Assembly: GCF_029227915.1 (NCBI RefSeq)
Contig: NC_079884.1
Location: forward strand, 21,268,001-21,332,000
Source of the DNA: Hydractinia symbiolongicarpus
Taxonomy: Eukaryota; Cnidaria; Hydrozoa; Anthoathecata; Hydractiniidae
DNA length: 64,000 bases
Reading direction: 5' to 3'
In this document: positions 22,958-36,016 of the stretch, piece by piece
Layout of the letters: each line of letters begins with the position of its first letter
How positions within the stretch are numbered: position 1 is the first letter of the stretch
Made by a program: the position numbers and the translations under genes
The notes under the pieces: generated by a model
What the model saw: only the letters and a program-made list of their open reading frames with translations
Database searches by the model: none
Told to the model about the DNA's origin: nothing

Positions 22958-25900
22958 AAAAAAAACACAGAATGGAATATAGTAAAACGTAATTTTATCC
23001 ATATTTATACTTTATCAAATATATCTAATATAAAGAAATATGAATTGTATATATTTTATTAGAAATGATACCACCTTAAAATTTTGCTTTATTTTATTTT
23101 TAAAGGAAGCAGCACAATGACCCGAATTACACAACGTTGGAAATAAAGTCCGGGATTAGCGATTGATTTTGTTGTTGTTGTTTCATTTCATAGCAAAAAA
23201 ATTAAAATTATGGTCATGTTGCCGGATTCGCGGCCCTCTTCAAACTTAGTAATTTTTCCTTACATAAACTAGCAAAGGTTTAGTCTCGTTGCATGTTAAT
23301 CGTTGATGTGGTACAATTCTGTTTTTATAAGAACAATGAAGAAATGAGTAAAAAACTAGAAAAAAATAACTACAATGACAGGACTAAAAATTAACTGATT
23401 CTTTCTTTTTTTCTGAAAATAGAAATAAAGGTAATTTTCCCATGCTGTTCAAAATAATACATCAAAAAACAAAAAATGAGTGTCATATCAAGTTGACCTC
23501 GATACTAAAGTGAACTTCCTTCCATACTTCATGTTGTAATTGGATTTATTTGTCAAAACTGTGTTTTCTCTCATCCCACTGGAATGTTAAGGCTGAATAC
23601 TGTAGAAACATCTCCTGTTGTATTAGAACTAGTAATTTAGCCAAAGTTACAAATTCCTAACGCTACAAATTCTAACGTTTTCGGCAGGTGCAGCGTCCAA
23701 AATAATTTTTTCTGCTACTCTCCTCTCTAAATAATATTCGTATCTTGTTTTGTTTTTATATCGATGCAAGGTAAATGGTTGTCGAAACTGCGGAAAAATC
23801 CGTACAAAGACGTCCTAAAATTCATCGTAAAATGATTAGTTGAATATATCATAAATAAGAAATCCGACATGCAATCATTTTCGTTCCAGAGCTCTTTAAG
23901 ATAAGAGCTCTGGGGGCGAGAGTGACATACAATAATTTTCCTTGAAATAAAATGCACGATCCATAGAGTATTTTCAGCCCATAAAACTGGTTTCATTTTA
24001 TCACATAACTATATTACTCAATAATAAGGTTAGGTAAAGTAACAATCTCTATGTTCCTAGAATTATAGTAAAATATACAGTTAAAAAAGCCAACACAAAA
24101 GATTACTTTTACTGCTTTTATAGTTTGTAGTGAGTTTGAAAATAAATTCATAAGCGATTTCCTGTTTTAAGCACCCCTTTTATTACCCACCCCCTCCCTA
24201 AAGTTTGAAAAATATGCGCCCAGGTAGTTGATAAAGGAAATACAGTATTAAATTCACACACATTACAGATAGGAATCATGAATGCTTTAATTTCACTATT
24301 GACAGAAGATATGTTCTAAATATTTGTGAAACTTGTGATCTTTTACCCAGAGCTACGTCCAGATTTAACATTTTTATTCCTATTTCACAGCTTTTAAATC
24401 CTAGTCATGTATATGGGAAGTTTTCGTTATCGTGAGTGAAACTCGTTTTTATGAAACCTTACAATGTATTTCAATTTTCGCTCGTTTTATTCATTACATG
24501 ATACGTGAAGTTCCGGCCAAGAGGTGATTACATTACTTCAAACAAAACTCGTCCCCATGTTTTTTTTTATTGTCCAAACGAACAAAAAAAAATCAAATTC
24601 AGCTTTTGTTTGTTCTTTATTTTTTTTCCCTTTAGCTTAGCAAAATGACGGGAAAAGGAGTTAAAAAAAGAACATGTCCTCGCTCTAACCTCGTTCCCAG
24701 CGCATGTTGTCTCTTTTTTTTATATTGAAGCGGCAGCGCGTCGGGATTTCAGAAAAAAATACAAGATGCCCTGGGGACGAGGTTGCTCCGGCCCACCTTT
24801 TTCATAACAGATGTGGAAATTTGTATGATGGATGGACAAAATTTAATGCAAAGTTCAATATCTTGATGGCACTTATCTGCGTAGGTACGCGTCTAAGCAC
24901 AATCATTTATTCAAATTCATTTAATATTACAATGTAAACCATTTAAGTGATTTAAACATTTCACAATCAAGGATATCTTGCAATGTATTGTTCGAAGTTT
25001 CAAGTTTATGAGTCAGAGGAAAGAGATTAGATAAACGGGAGTATGTGATATCAATGTGCTATTGTAGTACGCATTTTTATTATTATAAAGTCAATGAACT
25101 TCCAGAGAGCCTGAAGGAATACAAACTCTTTGTCCAAGTCTTTTTTTGGCTCCTTCAGTTACTGTGGTTTTGCCCGAGGAGCAGGAAATTCTTATTACTA
25201 ACTTAGACAGTTTAGATCATACAAAACGATGCAATTTACTTCTTATTATTGATTGTTGTACATTAAAAAAAGGGATATTTCTTCATTGGTAAAAGTTATT
25301 AGGGGTGAATTAAACTAAAAAAGGGACATAGCAACATAAGGGAGGATTCTTCTTATATATATTTGGGTTTTTTGCAACCATTTTAAAAATATTTTGCTGT
25401 AATATTGTAAGGGAAAAAAGGATTACAAACTGGAGAAATGGATACTTCTGTCATTTTGATGAAATTAAGGATTAAGCACAAGCATTGGAAAAGCACTTGC
25501 AGGGATAAATCACCCCCTTCCTGGCAGAACATTTATTTTATAGGGAAAATATGTTGCTGCAGAGAATCAGTAGCTTACTCTTTAGCATTTTCACTTACTA
25601 CAGTGGTTTAATATATCAGTTTTGCAATTACATGTGGGAACGATATTTAGTAAGGCATGTATGTACCTTATTAAGATGAGAAAAGGTTTAGGATCTAGAC
25701 TTGGTTAGTAATTGCTTTAAGTTGTAAATACCCATCACATCGTGATGTTTGCTAGCCCTGGAAAGCCCTAAAATTACCAGTTAAAAGAGAAAAAAAACTA
25801 TTTATTTTTATTCCTGAAAGTTTTAGATAAGTATAAACTATAAGAATCAAAATATTATTCAGTTGTTATTGCCATAAGCCTGGAAGTGATAACTATAGGT

Positions 25901-27083
25901 GTTATTTCTCCCTCAATGCTTATTCCTCACAACATACATGGCACATGCGCATAACTATTTCAGTCTATACCAATTCAGTATGCAGAGCTAACCATAAAGC
26001 AATATCAAACCATTGTCTTCACTTTCGACATTTTATTCAATCCAATATACGCAAATACTTCGGCGGCTAAATAATGTTCATCACCTTGTAACTTTAAGCT
26101 GATAAAGATTGCGCCAATAAGGTAATTATTCTCTCATCAGCGTTTCAATCGCAAACTGTAGTTGTTCTGCATTCCCTTTGTTCACGTTCTGCATGAAAAC
26201 GCATTTTAATCGTAAAAATTTGTTCCTCCCAAAATCCCGATAAAATTTCGGATTAAAGTACTTTGTATTGCTAATTATTCGTTCTTTATCCACAACACAA
26301 TAACCTGCATGGAGTAGGTTGGTACCACTCTACAGGAGAACAGATGCAAATCCACCATGGACCATCATTGTGGTACAATACTGTCTGACCTCAAACGCTA
26401 TAAGGGAACACTTTTTTGTAATACACATTATGTATAGCTGTTTCACTTTGTTCATTGAATGTTCTGGGGTATAACTTATTTTTTATGTTTGGCATTGGTC
26501 ATATCATTTTACTTTTTACTATTCTACTTTTTCATCAAATTTCAAATAATAGATTATATGCGAAAATTTTATAAACATAAAGATGACAGACTTGTCACAA
26601 AAAAACTACCTAAAGGCATAACAATTAATTTATTACCAAAGTCATTTGGTTTTGTATAAAATTTTCAGGGATTGTTTAGGTAATGGAGTACTGTGGAATG
26701 ACCTACAAAAATACATAGAAGTAACAGGGAATATAAATAAATTAAAATTTTTGCGTATTCTCCTGGTATTATGTAAAATGGTTAGTGTGTGAGTCCCTAC
26801 GGAGGACACTTAGCTTTTAATTATGCAAACTTAATTTTACGGTCAGTTAAATCTCTACGGCGTAATTTGCGTTCATTGCTTTTTGTGTTTTACTAACATT
26901 TTCTTTCTTTTTTTTTTTTTGCTTTGTGTAGTAAAAGAAATCTGTGAGAATAAGTTTTGTAAGGAGTTTTGTAAGGTTTCTCAAATTTCATGTGCTATAA
27001 AAAATACGCTAAAGAACGAAAAGGTTTTAAAGAATCGAGAATTTGCTTATTACGATATACATATTGTTAGTAAGAGTTACTTG
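22958..27083. other. intergenic, mostly unassigned, one MITE
   Basis: I recognise no gene here. The stretch holds one ACCTCGT-family MITE (24686-24785). The short ORFs (for example 23727-23996 minus and 26459-26659 plus) carry no motif I can name. Confidence 0.4.
24686..24785. mobile_element. short MITE, ACCTCGT...ACGAGGT family, copy 1
   Basis: The left end is AACCTCGTTCCCAGCGCATG and the right end GATGCCCTGGGGACGAGGTTG, about 100 bp in all with a TTGTCTCTTTTTTT segment inside. The same arrangement occurs inverted at 27084-27180, and partial copies lie elsewhere in the window. Confidence 0.8.
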
Positions 27084-27180
27084 CAACCTCGTCCCCAGGG
27101 CATCTTTTATCTTTTCCAACACCGGACGGCGATACGGCCCGAAATAAAAAAAGAGACAACATGCGCTGGGAACGAGGTTG
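27084..27180. mobile_element. short MITE, ACCTCGT...ACGAGGT family, copy 2 (inverted)
   Basis: It begins CAACCTCGTCCCCAGGGCAT and ends GCTGGGAACGAGGTTG, 97 bp, in the opposite orientation to copy 1. The interior has GGACGGCGATA and AAGAGACAACATGCG, which copy 3 shares. Confidence 0.8.
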
Positions 27181-27399
27181 AGTCACTTGCTATTTGTTAT
27201 ATTGTATGTCGCTGATAGGCTTGGGCGTAAATTTTTTTTTTAATATGTACTTTGCACGTAGGCTGACAATATATAGTTGGTAACTCGTTTTATTATTTGT
27301 TGATCGTGCCAGTTAAAATAATTGTCATTTTGCATAACCAGTTAATATGCTTAGCTTCCGAATTTATCACAATTCCCGTAGCACATGTACCCTCATGAA

Positions 27400-27445
27400 C
27401 GAATGTGGTCGATGAGATCGACGTCGATAGATTCGACCACATTCG
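27400..27445. repeat. 46-bp near-perfect palindrome
   Basis: The outer arms CGAATGTGGTCGA and TCGACCACATTCG pair over 13 bases, and the centre ATCGACGTCGAT is itself palindromic. Only a few positions between them fail to pair. It is a strong potential hairpin or cruciform; its origin is unknown. Confidence 0.75.
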
Positions 27446-27899
27446 CGTTTTATTCCATATATGGCTTTCTGCAAGTTTTACCACAAGATTTTCGGAAACC
27501 CTTTAGTTATTCTTCCAAGAAATAGCCAGTTTCACCCTGTTTTCTTTGTTCTTGTTCTTTAAATTTCGCATCAGTTCTCTGGAAGATGATTAAACGGTAA
27601 AAAACCCGTTTCCTTCTAAATCCACGCAAGTGACGCTTAAGAATCATAGACGGCTGAAGTAGCGTTTGAAGTCGCGCACTCTAGTCAACTATTTGGTTTA
27701 GCGTTGAGTGCAAAGTTTCATATTTTGTTTATACGTTTCCTAGCAACAAATAGCAATAGCAACCAATCAAATAATTTTTTAGCTCGTATATGAGAATGCT
27801 AAGACTTAAATGTGTTGAGTAATCCCAAATATCTCTTTTACCGTTAAAATTAAATTATCCTAAACATTCTAAAGAGTCCAGTGCGTAAACATAAACAAA

Positions 27900-30230
27900 T
27901 ATGGCGCGTACTTTAGAGAACTTTTGCTCGTGTGTGCAAGAATTTCAACTAATGATCACGAAAAAGCTACTTTAAATTTATACAAAGTTTGGCATATGTC
28001 GATAGGAAATTTGGAATATTGCTTCGCGTTAATGGTAAGATTCAGTACTGATAGAAGATTGAGCTTTCTCACCAAAAGTTAAGAAAAAGGCAGCGCTCCT
28101 AGTTTTAGGCGCCAACAGTTGCGGGAGCTCTTAAGCTTCCAAGAAGATACAGAGACGACATACACTGAGTTGAAAAGGAGATTGAAGAGCATTATAAAGG
28201 ATCAAGGAATCTCTCACTGCACTCATGATCAATGGGTTACTGAAGCTAAAGACTGTGAATTCGAGCCATCCGATTCCTAAATTTCAAACAGCAATTATAC
28301 AAGATAATAATTTATGATAATAACTTTTTAAGCGAAGAATGAAACTGGCACAAATAATCTATGGAGCTGGCACACCGAGAAGTAAGCTACATGTAGGCAA
28401 ACACTATGGAATCTCACATTAATCATTCGGCGAAGAATAACCACCATAAAAAACTGACACATTATGCGGATAAGCAAGGTCTGCGGCTTGCAACAAAGAA
28501 ACCAACCAACAAAACAACAATAATGGTAGAGTTGTGTCGTTATTGCAGAAAAACGGCTCTGCACAAAGAAAGTTGCAAGGCGTGAACACTAACTGTGGCA
28601 AGACAATTCATTTTGAGCTACGAATATGGGGCAACAGAAATCAAACTTAATGCAGCGAAGAAGAAGCTGACAGCAAACTATGCAAGCTGTCACTGTAACC
28701 GATGTAAACATTAACAACACAGGATCACTATGCAGGTAAATTCAGGACCAAATCTAAATGTAATCCCGTGACATGTTTATAAAAAACACTTGAAACACAA
28801 TCCTCTTTGACCAAGGCAAACCTGCAAACATACAACTCGGTTACCTTACCAATGAAGGAGACATTTGATGAACAAATTACTGGCAACAACAACAATAAGA
28901 ATGTTCAGGCTACCTTTTATTTAACAGAGAGCTATGTAAAGTTTAATAGCCAAATAAAAGCTTTGATTTAGATGTATTGGTCATCAATGTAAACCATATA
29001 GACAATCAACAAACTTCAACAACAAATTTCTCAATTGGAGTTAGTTGTTTGACCATTTTTTGAAGTCACAAAAGACAATTAGGAGCCTGACAGTATTAGT
29101 ATTCAATGGCATCAGGAAGCATAAATATCGTCATGTTCACCTTTATATTGACGAACCAGTCTCTCTAGCTGTGCTAGCACAACGTGATATTCAGTTTGCA
29201 CACCGCAAAAGGCACTTTGGAACTAATTCAGCCGCAGAGGTATTCTATGACGAAATTGCTAACACTTTGGCTAACATTCAACAGGCTGCTAATATCTACG
29301 ATGAGGACATTGTATTTGGTCGTACTCAACAAAGAAATGTTTAACATTATTCAAAGTACTACAACAACTTGCAGACCGATGCCAAATCAGTAAACATTTA
29401 TGGTGTGATATTCTCTGCTAATAGTGCCACGCAAGATCCTGACAAGGTGGCTGCCCTAGATGCCATAACATTACATTTAAATTCCTCAGAAGTGAGATCA
29501 TTCTAGGTATGATAAATTCAGCCGAACGTTTATACCTATGTAACATCACTGCACCTTAAGAGAACTACCAAGAAATCCATGTTTTTAAGTAGATAGACAA
29601 GTGCAACACTGCATACAACAAGCTTAAGGAAATCAAGGAAAACTACAAGGCTACAACTTCCTGTTAATACACGAACCTGGTTCAGTTAAAAAATATGATT
29701 ATCTCTCCTGATATCCACTCTCCCGATATCCACAGCAAAAGTAGGCTCTATTCAAACAAGAAGGAGAATTATACTCAGTCACTAACGCTGTAACGGGAGG
29801 TGATCCAGCTATAAACACTGATAAAATTGTGTTAGCAAACCTCGCTTCAATCTCTTGCCATTTTTGTCCGACAAGGATACATTGACAAAAGGCAGAAAGA
29901 GCTACAACCCTACAAAGCCATCTTCATAGAAATCCCTGTCGACGATTCCGGTATTATATTGCGAAGAGACAGGATCATTTGTCCAATCACAGCTACAACA
30001 GAAAACTGTACAATCAGCACACAAAGACCATCATGCAACAAACTCTTCAGAAGCACTATGTGGTTTTTTAGGAAAATATACCATGGTGAAGTGTGCAACC
30101 CTTGTCAAGCTGTAACGGACACAAAGCAAGAAGACCATGAAAAGAGATAAACCTTTGATTAAAATTAACACCAACTTATCTGGAGCAATTGCGGATAGTA
30201 ATAAGTACCTTCCAGTTGCCTAATATATGT
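27900..30230 (+). pseudogene. degenerate Ty3/gypsy-type retrotransposon (gag-pol remnant)
   Basis: Family landmarks appear in the expected order but in shifting frames with stops. At about 28530-28610 there are zinc-knuckle residues (CRYC...H...C and a following CGK-H). At about 28730-28790 there is a protease-like stretch with NSGP where the active DTGA should be. At 29045-29344 an open frame of reverse transcriptase is missing its middle: it runs from the IDEPV region straight to SAAEVF and then a D-D-version of the catalytic segment (IYDEDIVFGRT). GVIFSANSATQDPDKVAALD follows at 29408-29470, and an integrase zinc-binding remnant ending VCNPCQAVT lies near 29960-30120. It encodes no working protein. 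A full element would be about twice as long, so large internal deletions have occurred. Confidence 0.85.
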
Positions 30231-30615
30231 ATTCTCACACTAGCAGCCATGGATTGCATTTTTTTTACTTCTTAGAATTTTAAAGTATGTGGAATCTGAT
30301 AACAGCCCTTCGGTTATGTATGTCATCGCATGGCATAGCACCTTTTTTAAGAAGATTATCAATCATCTAAGGAAGGAAAGGATTCAGCAACCATCCACGA
30401 TATCCAATCCTGTAACACAGTGATCTACAGCCGGTAACATGTGAACGAGATGCAGATAGAAACAAGATGCAGGAAAAAGTGGAGATGAAAGTATGCAAAT
30501 TGTGGAGTGCAGCATATAGAAAGAATGGGATAATCTCGATCAAGACATTGTGATGGAACAAGTGAAAAGATCTACACACGAACGAACGAAGCCTCCTGGT
30601 TTAAAAAAAGGGGAG

Positions 30616-30777
30616 TGGTGTAGTGTCGTAGACTGCATAGACAGACTGTACATGTGTGTGTGTGTGTGTGTGTATAAGGCACAGAGTAAAGTGTATATAA
30701 CCTCTTTGTGTTTAACTATATTCCAAGACAGACAGTTTCTTGTCCTGCTAGTATCTCTTGATACCATTGCTGTTGCA
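30616..30777 (+). mobile_element. 3' LTR of the Ty3/gypsy remnant
   Basis: A polypurine tract (AAAAAAAGGGGAG, about 30603-30615) directly precedes a stretch starting TGGTGTAGTG and ending TTGCA. It includes a (TG)n microsatellite at about 30655-30672 and a TATAAGG box near 30673. Position, polypurine tract and TATA box fit an LTR of about 160 bp. I found no matching 5' LTR upstream of 27900, so the exact ends are unproven. Confidence 0.6.
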
Positions 30778-31888
30778 TATAGCTAGCAAATAGTATATAA
30801 ATATAAATAATTTAAAAAACAGAAGGCTTTTTAGCCAACAGCATCTCGAACAAATATATTCGGCTATTGATGTAGTACCTTCCCATGATTTATGTGCATG
30901 TGTATTTAGCTAAAGTCGTATTAAGTAAAACACCGATATACTTGTAATTGGCAACTTGAGTATAAATACAAAAATATGCTAGCTAAATGGTTATTTAACC
31001 ATTTATTTCTCAGTAGCAAAAACCATCGAGTGTGATTTTGCCCTTCTTTGGATTAATGAAAGCCTACTTCCACATGACTGACCTCAGAGTTTTGGTTAAG
31101 TTAAATTTCTTTCATTAATTTAAGCTGCTTTGTCAAAAAACTTTCAACAGAGCTGCTTTGTAACATTTTGTGATAAACGCCAGTAAATTCAACTTTCAAC
31201 CTAAAATATCCTTGAGAAAACATAAGAGCTTTTTCATTTTCACTATCTGTTTCCCCTCGTTTTAGTGCCTTTTTAGTGTGTTTCATGAGTTTTAGCTCCA
31301 CGCCATACCATATGCTTCTTTCCCCATGTTTTTTTTTTCTTCAGAATTGAAATCAGTCTTGGCCAAACCATTTTTCGTTTATTATCAAAGGTTGAACAGG
31401 CGGATTTACAATATTTATTGTTGACGCTGCAGAATTGCTATCTAGCCCCTATTTAATTTGGTTTGTTATTTTCAACAAATTTTTGCTAGAAGTTGGTAAA
31501 CAATTTTAGTTGGAGAAAATGTGTTAGTTGCTGACACAAAATTTAGCCATGTTTTTCCAAAGTAAACATTTTCTCAATGAAGAAGAGATAATAAAAATCA
31601 CACTGGCCTGGTACACGGACTGAGAAAGCACGAAATACTTTTGGCGGTAAATAATGATCCAAAGGATTTTCCACAGGCTAACGGTGGGTATAGTATAATA
31701 ATTGTCTCAACATTACACTTCGAAAACGCATGGTTTGCGTTCAATTTGCAATTATGTCCCTGTTTAAATTAAATTGTTAAAATAGAGATTTTTTTCTCGA
31801 TATCGTAACTACTTTCCCATGATGTAGTAATCCACCAAATAAAATATTGCATTGCATGATGCCATGTAAAGACAACAGTTATATACTA

Positions 31889-32560
31889 GCCGGGGGACAT
31901 GGCGTCGAAATACTGGGTTAAACTACAAGTAACTAACTATGTTACCCGGCGGTGAAGGGTGGGGCGATTAATAGGAACTGTAAATTGTGCCACACAATCA
32001 GGTGAAGCGCTTTAGTACAGGCATGCATTGTATTGTAAATCGAGTGAAACAAACACAACATTATGGTGTAATATATTTTTTAAAAATTTTTGTATTTTTT
32101 AAAAAAAAATTCTGTATTTTTTTTTTACAACTTTGGCTGAAAAAACAAACACAGTGTACAACCTGTTGTTACCCCGTAATAGCAAAAACAGTTGGCCAAT
32201 CGTTTTGTATATGTTCCTGGTGCTTTCACCAAAAATGAATGTTACTCCGGGATGTTGCACATCATATACGTGTCATATCCTTTTCCAAAATAAAGATTTA
32301 TCGCAACTTTGGTTAAATAGAAGCACTGGAAACAGCCTGTCTAACACTGGGATGAGCGCTACAGGTATGCCGTGCCGCACATCCGTATAGGCGTAATAAC
32401 TTATTTCAAAAAAACTTTATCACAACTTCCAATTTAAATAAAACCACAGGAAACAGACCGTCGTTACCCTGTCCAGCTAAATAAATCACTCTGCGATTTT
32501 ATTTAGCTGAAAAAGTTTTCATGGCAGTAATAATAGGTGTAGCTATCTAACTGCAAATAG
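31889..32560 (-). repeat. dispersed repeat R1, copy at 32 kb
   Basis: It begins CTAGCCGGGGGACATGGCGT. It contains repeated modules with TTTATCGCAACTT, AAATAAAACCACAGGAAACA and CGTTACCCTGTCCAGC. The inverse of the same start (GCCAGGTCCCCCGGCTAG) closes the copy at 42157. The modules recur at 56.6 kb in the same orientation and at 34.0 and 41.7 kb in the opposite one. No ORF is evident. Confidence 0.6.
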
Positions 32561-33769
32561 CATAAAAATTAATGATTAAGGGTTTTGTGTAGTCAAACTG
32601 CATTTGCCTACTTTCACTTTTTAGCCAGAAGTATCTAAAGAGCTAGAGAGTCACAACCTTAACATAAAATGAATAATAATATACCAAACTTTAAAAAAAT
32701 ATGTAGAATAAATAACTTTAGCAGGATGCTGCCTCAAAATCTTAAAATAAGTTTGTTAAAAATTTTTTACATGGCTAGAAAATGTTCAGTGATTTCTTCA
32801 CCAATGACAGAAAGTTTGTGGAGAATAGTATTTCTTTCTTCATTCAATTCAATATGGGCTATGCTGTCTGTAACGAAATAATAGCTACTCTGTTTTTCCT
32901 GCGACATGGCATTTTAAAGTTCTTGTAACAAAAATGACAATGTCCATTTTTTTCAAAATTAGGCACAAGTGTAGTCTCCAATACCATTTTAGCTACTTGT
33001 ATACGTTTTTTGTAATTTCACAATTCAGATTTTTGTGTTCAAAGTTGATTTGCACACTTCATTGTATGGAAGGCAAATTCATGAGATATGAACATTATTT
33101 TGCCACATACCAATAAGGTATTACCCGATTAATTACACATCAGGTTGAACTAAACAGTTAAAGCTTTTCCCATCCATTTAAACGGATGAAACGCACCTGT
33201 TCACACGATCCTGTGGCTGACATATTAAAAAAATAAAAAGGAAGAAAAAAAACACGTAGGTTAAGACGCAAAAGCTCGTCACATATTGTAAAGCGAGTTT
33301 TTATAAAACATTGAAAATTCAAGAAAGATCATTGGCATTCTTTTGTTGTTTAAAAAACACCAGTTGTCATTAAAGAAAACTTCGCGATATAAATGAAAAT
33401 GTTTTTATTTTCCATCGCGAAATATGTCCATGCTGCAATGACAATTGTTAACATAGGTGGACACCAACTTCAAAGGTCTGTATTTTTATTATACTTTTTT
33501 TTCTGCATATGTTTTTACATATAAAGGTAAACTATATCACCACCTTTTCTAGCTATGTATAAATCTTAAACAAATCAATTTTAAGATTCCCTACAAACCT
33601 ATAATTTGGGGGAGCATCATAAAGTCAGCTGGCTATCCTTGTTTACTGGTATTCTTTACTTATTTTGATCCAAGAGCCTTTTATCCTAGCAAGCATGATT
33701 TATTTTTTTTGCTACCTCCAGCAATCTGACAGTAGCAAACCGCAACTGGGTTTTGGCTACTGTGGTTAC

Positions 33770-34160
33770 TGCCTCACAGTTGACTGTTAACAAAATTTTT
33801 AAAAGACTCTTTCTTATGCCTAATGCAGTAAGGAAGTTACTCCTTTAACTATAATAAAAGCTTTGGCAAAACTTTAAAGTTTATCGATTTAATGAGACAG
33901 TCAACAGTCTGGACTGGCCTTTGATACTTAACTTTACTTTCCACCTACATTTAAATTGGTAACGACAGACTGTAGGATGTGATTTTATCTAAGATGACAA
34001 TAAATTTGCAAATTTTGCGCAAAATAAAATTGCTGAGGGATTCTCTTTGCTGGACTGTGATTTTATTAAACCGAAGTTGCGATAAAGGTTCTTTTAAACG
34101 TGTAACACGCCTATAGGGCGCACTGATGTAAGTACTCCACACACAGATGAACTACCTGGT
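33770..34160 (+). repeat. dispersed repeat R1, copy at 34 kb
   Basis: It shares a long stretch with the reverse complement of 56590-56965, including AAATTGGTAACGACAG, GGATGTGATTTTATCT and AAGTTGCGATAAA. The two copies line up over about 370 bases. Confidence 0.65.
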
Positions 34161-34820
34161 TTACCAAAACTAAGCGCCCATCCCTAAGCGTACGCGGGTC
34201 TCTCGCTTGGTCTCTATAATTATAGCCGTATTTTGTCTGTCTTTTTATTTAGTCTTTTCGTTGTTTTCACAAAAACTATTTTTTATTATAAATTTTTTCT
34301 TACGCAAAAGTCATGGGTAATTCGCTTTTATTATTGTTCCCTTGATGCAGTTTTTGTTGTTGTAAATTGCGTGCACAAACTTTGCGTTGTATATTTCGTT
34401 GAAAAAAATTTTAATCAAACTCGCGCCTTTTAAAAGCAACTAACAAAACGAATTTATGATGACAAGAAAAATAAATTTTAAAATGTAAGTTGATTTTTTG
34501 TTTTTTATAATTATTATTATTATTATTGAAACTATTTATACAGGGTAAAAACATTTATAAACATTGCTATCAACACGCGTTGACTTTTTATTTCCACCAT
34601 TTAATTGAAATTAATAAATCGAATTATAAAAAAAGATTTTTTTTATACTTACTATAAATTTGAAGCTTAATGTGTTTACTTTTTGATGAAATTTTTGGTA
34701 TTATGTTCTTCAAAGTAGTTTCCACACAACCGCATATTCCGCTAGCACAAAAAGCTTAATAGCATTTTTCTGCCAAGCTTCAACTTGATGGAAATCAATT
34801 ACCCGCTTGAGATAGTACGA

Positions 34821-35152
34821 CAACCTTGTCCCCAGGGCATCTTATATCTTCTCTGACAACGGGACGGCGATATGAACATGGCCTTAGAGGAGAGTAGTCC
34901 AATATGAAACCTGATTGGCGCGTATGTGTTGTGTTTGAGGCTATCGAGACGTGAAGTTCAGTTGAAAATATATAGAGTAGCATTCGCACGTGTTTTTACT
35001 GCTTCTAAATACAACAATGGCGACGAGTACCTTTTTACCAGATTTTCCTAATTTTTCTCTTGACGAAAGTATTTTACTGCTTCTAAATACAACAGTATGT
35101 GTCACATTAATATTCCGTACCGTTATAAAAGAGACAACAGGCGCTGGGAACC
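34821..35152. mobile_element. MITE copy 3 of the ACCTCGT family, split by a ~250-bp insertion
   Basis: The left half (34821-34874, CAACCTTGTCCCCAGGGCAT through GGACGGCGATATG) and the right half (35126-35152, AAAAGAGACAACAGGCGCTG then GGAACC) are the two parts of copy 2. Here they are separated by about 250 bp of unrelated DNA. The insert contains a 23-bp direct repeat (TTTTACTGCTTCTAAATACA...) at 34994-35016 and 35072-35094. Confidence 0.7.
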
Positions 35153-35838
35153 GCCCCCTTTGAATAGGCGCTCCATCTTAGCGGTTTAAAAAATAAACAA
35201 GCGCACGGATGCTGAGTCCCCCGATCCCCCCAACTTTCTTCTACTTTTTCACAGCATATGAAGGTTGTAAAATATAAAAAGCACCTTTATCCCTTAAAAA
35301 CATTTTTCCCAATAACTTCCGTGGTATTGACGTGTTATCGACCAATAGTTCTTGACCCCACCTCCACAGTGACTAGCTGAACAATATGAAAACGTCATTC
35401 TCCACAACTTTTCTCCACAACAAAACTTTTGGTCCCTAGTTGCCTACGCTGAAGTCGACGTCAGTTATTTCCATCAGTTTCCAAGTTATTTGGCCTAAAG
35501 CCTATAAGTTCTCTGCAATTGCTTCACAAACCAATGCAATAATACTAACGTTAATCTTCAAAATTATATAAAAAATATAGAACAGTTTTATAGGTAATAT
35601 TTTATAATATTTGTTGATAATACCGTATGTTAAAAGTACACGATCCGATATATTTTCTTCATCAGGGTTTCAACTTCTTCACAACAAATACAACGTGCTA
35701 ACAAATTTCAAAAAACTAATTTTCGAATATGCGTTGCTGATGTCATCAAAATTTATAAGACCACCTTTTGTTTTCTTTCCAAGTGGATTTTTTAATGCGC
35801 TTATTAAATCGTCCACTTTTGTAGAATAATATCATCAT

Positions 35839-36016
35839 ACTAGTCGTTACCCGTGTACAAATCCACAGGTTCGCCCGTCCTTTAAATTCACCCGTGGCAA
35901 CAAAGTGGATAAAACTATATCGCATTTGATATTCGTGTTTCCGTAGCACGATTTTCTAACTCAGCGGGGGGGTCCGCGCGGAGACAGACAGACGACGGCT
36001 ATTATTATAGATACTA
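35839..36016. mobile_element. short element with ACTAG ends
   Basis: It starts ACTAGTCGTTACCCGTG and ends ATTATAGATACTAG. Inside are AAATCCACAGGTTCGCCCGT and GGAGACAGACAGACGACGG. From memory this resembles a common cnidarian dispersed repeat; I cannot confirm it here. Confidence 0.5.

Noticed and set aside
29045-29344. 99-codon ORF as an independent gene
   Set aside because: It is part of the Ty3/gypsy relic: it joins two separated reverse-transcriptase motifs across a deletion, and flanking gag, protease and integrase remnants lie on the same strand.
31101-31301. 66-codon charged minus-strand ORF
   Set aside because: It looks faintly protein-like (Lys/Glu-rich helix), but it is short, has no extension into neighbouring exons and no recognisable domain.
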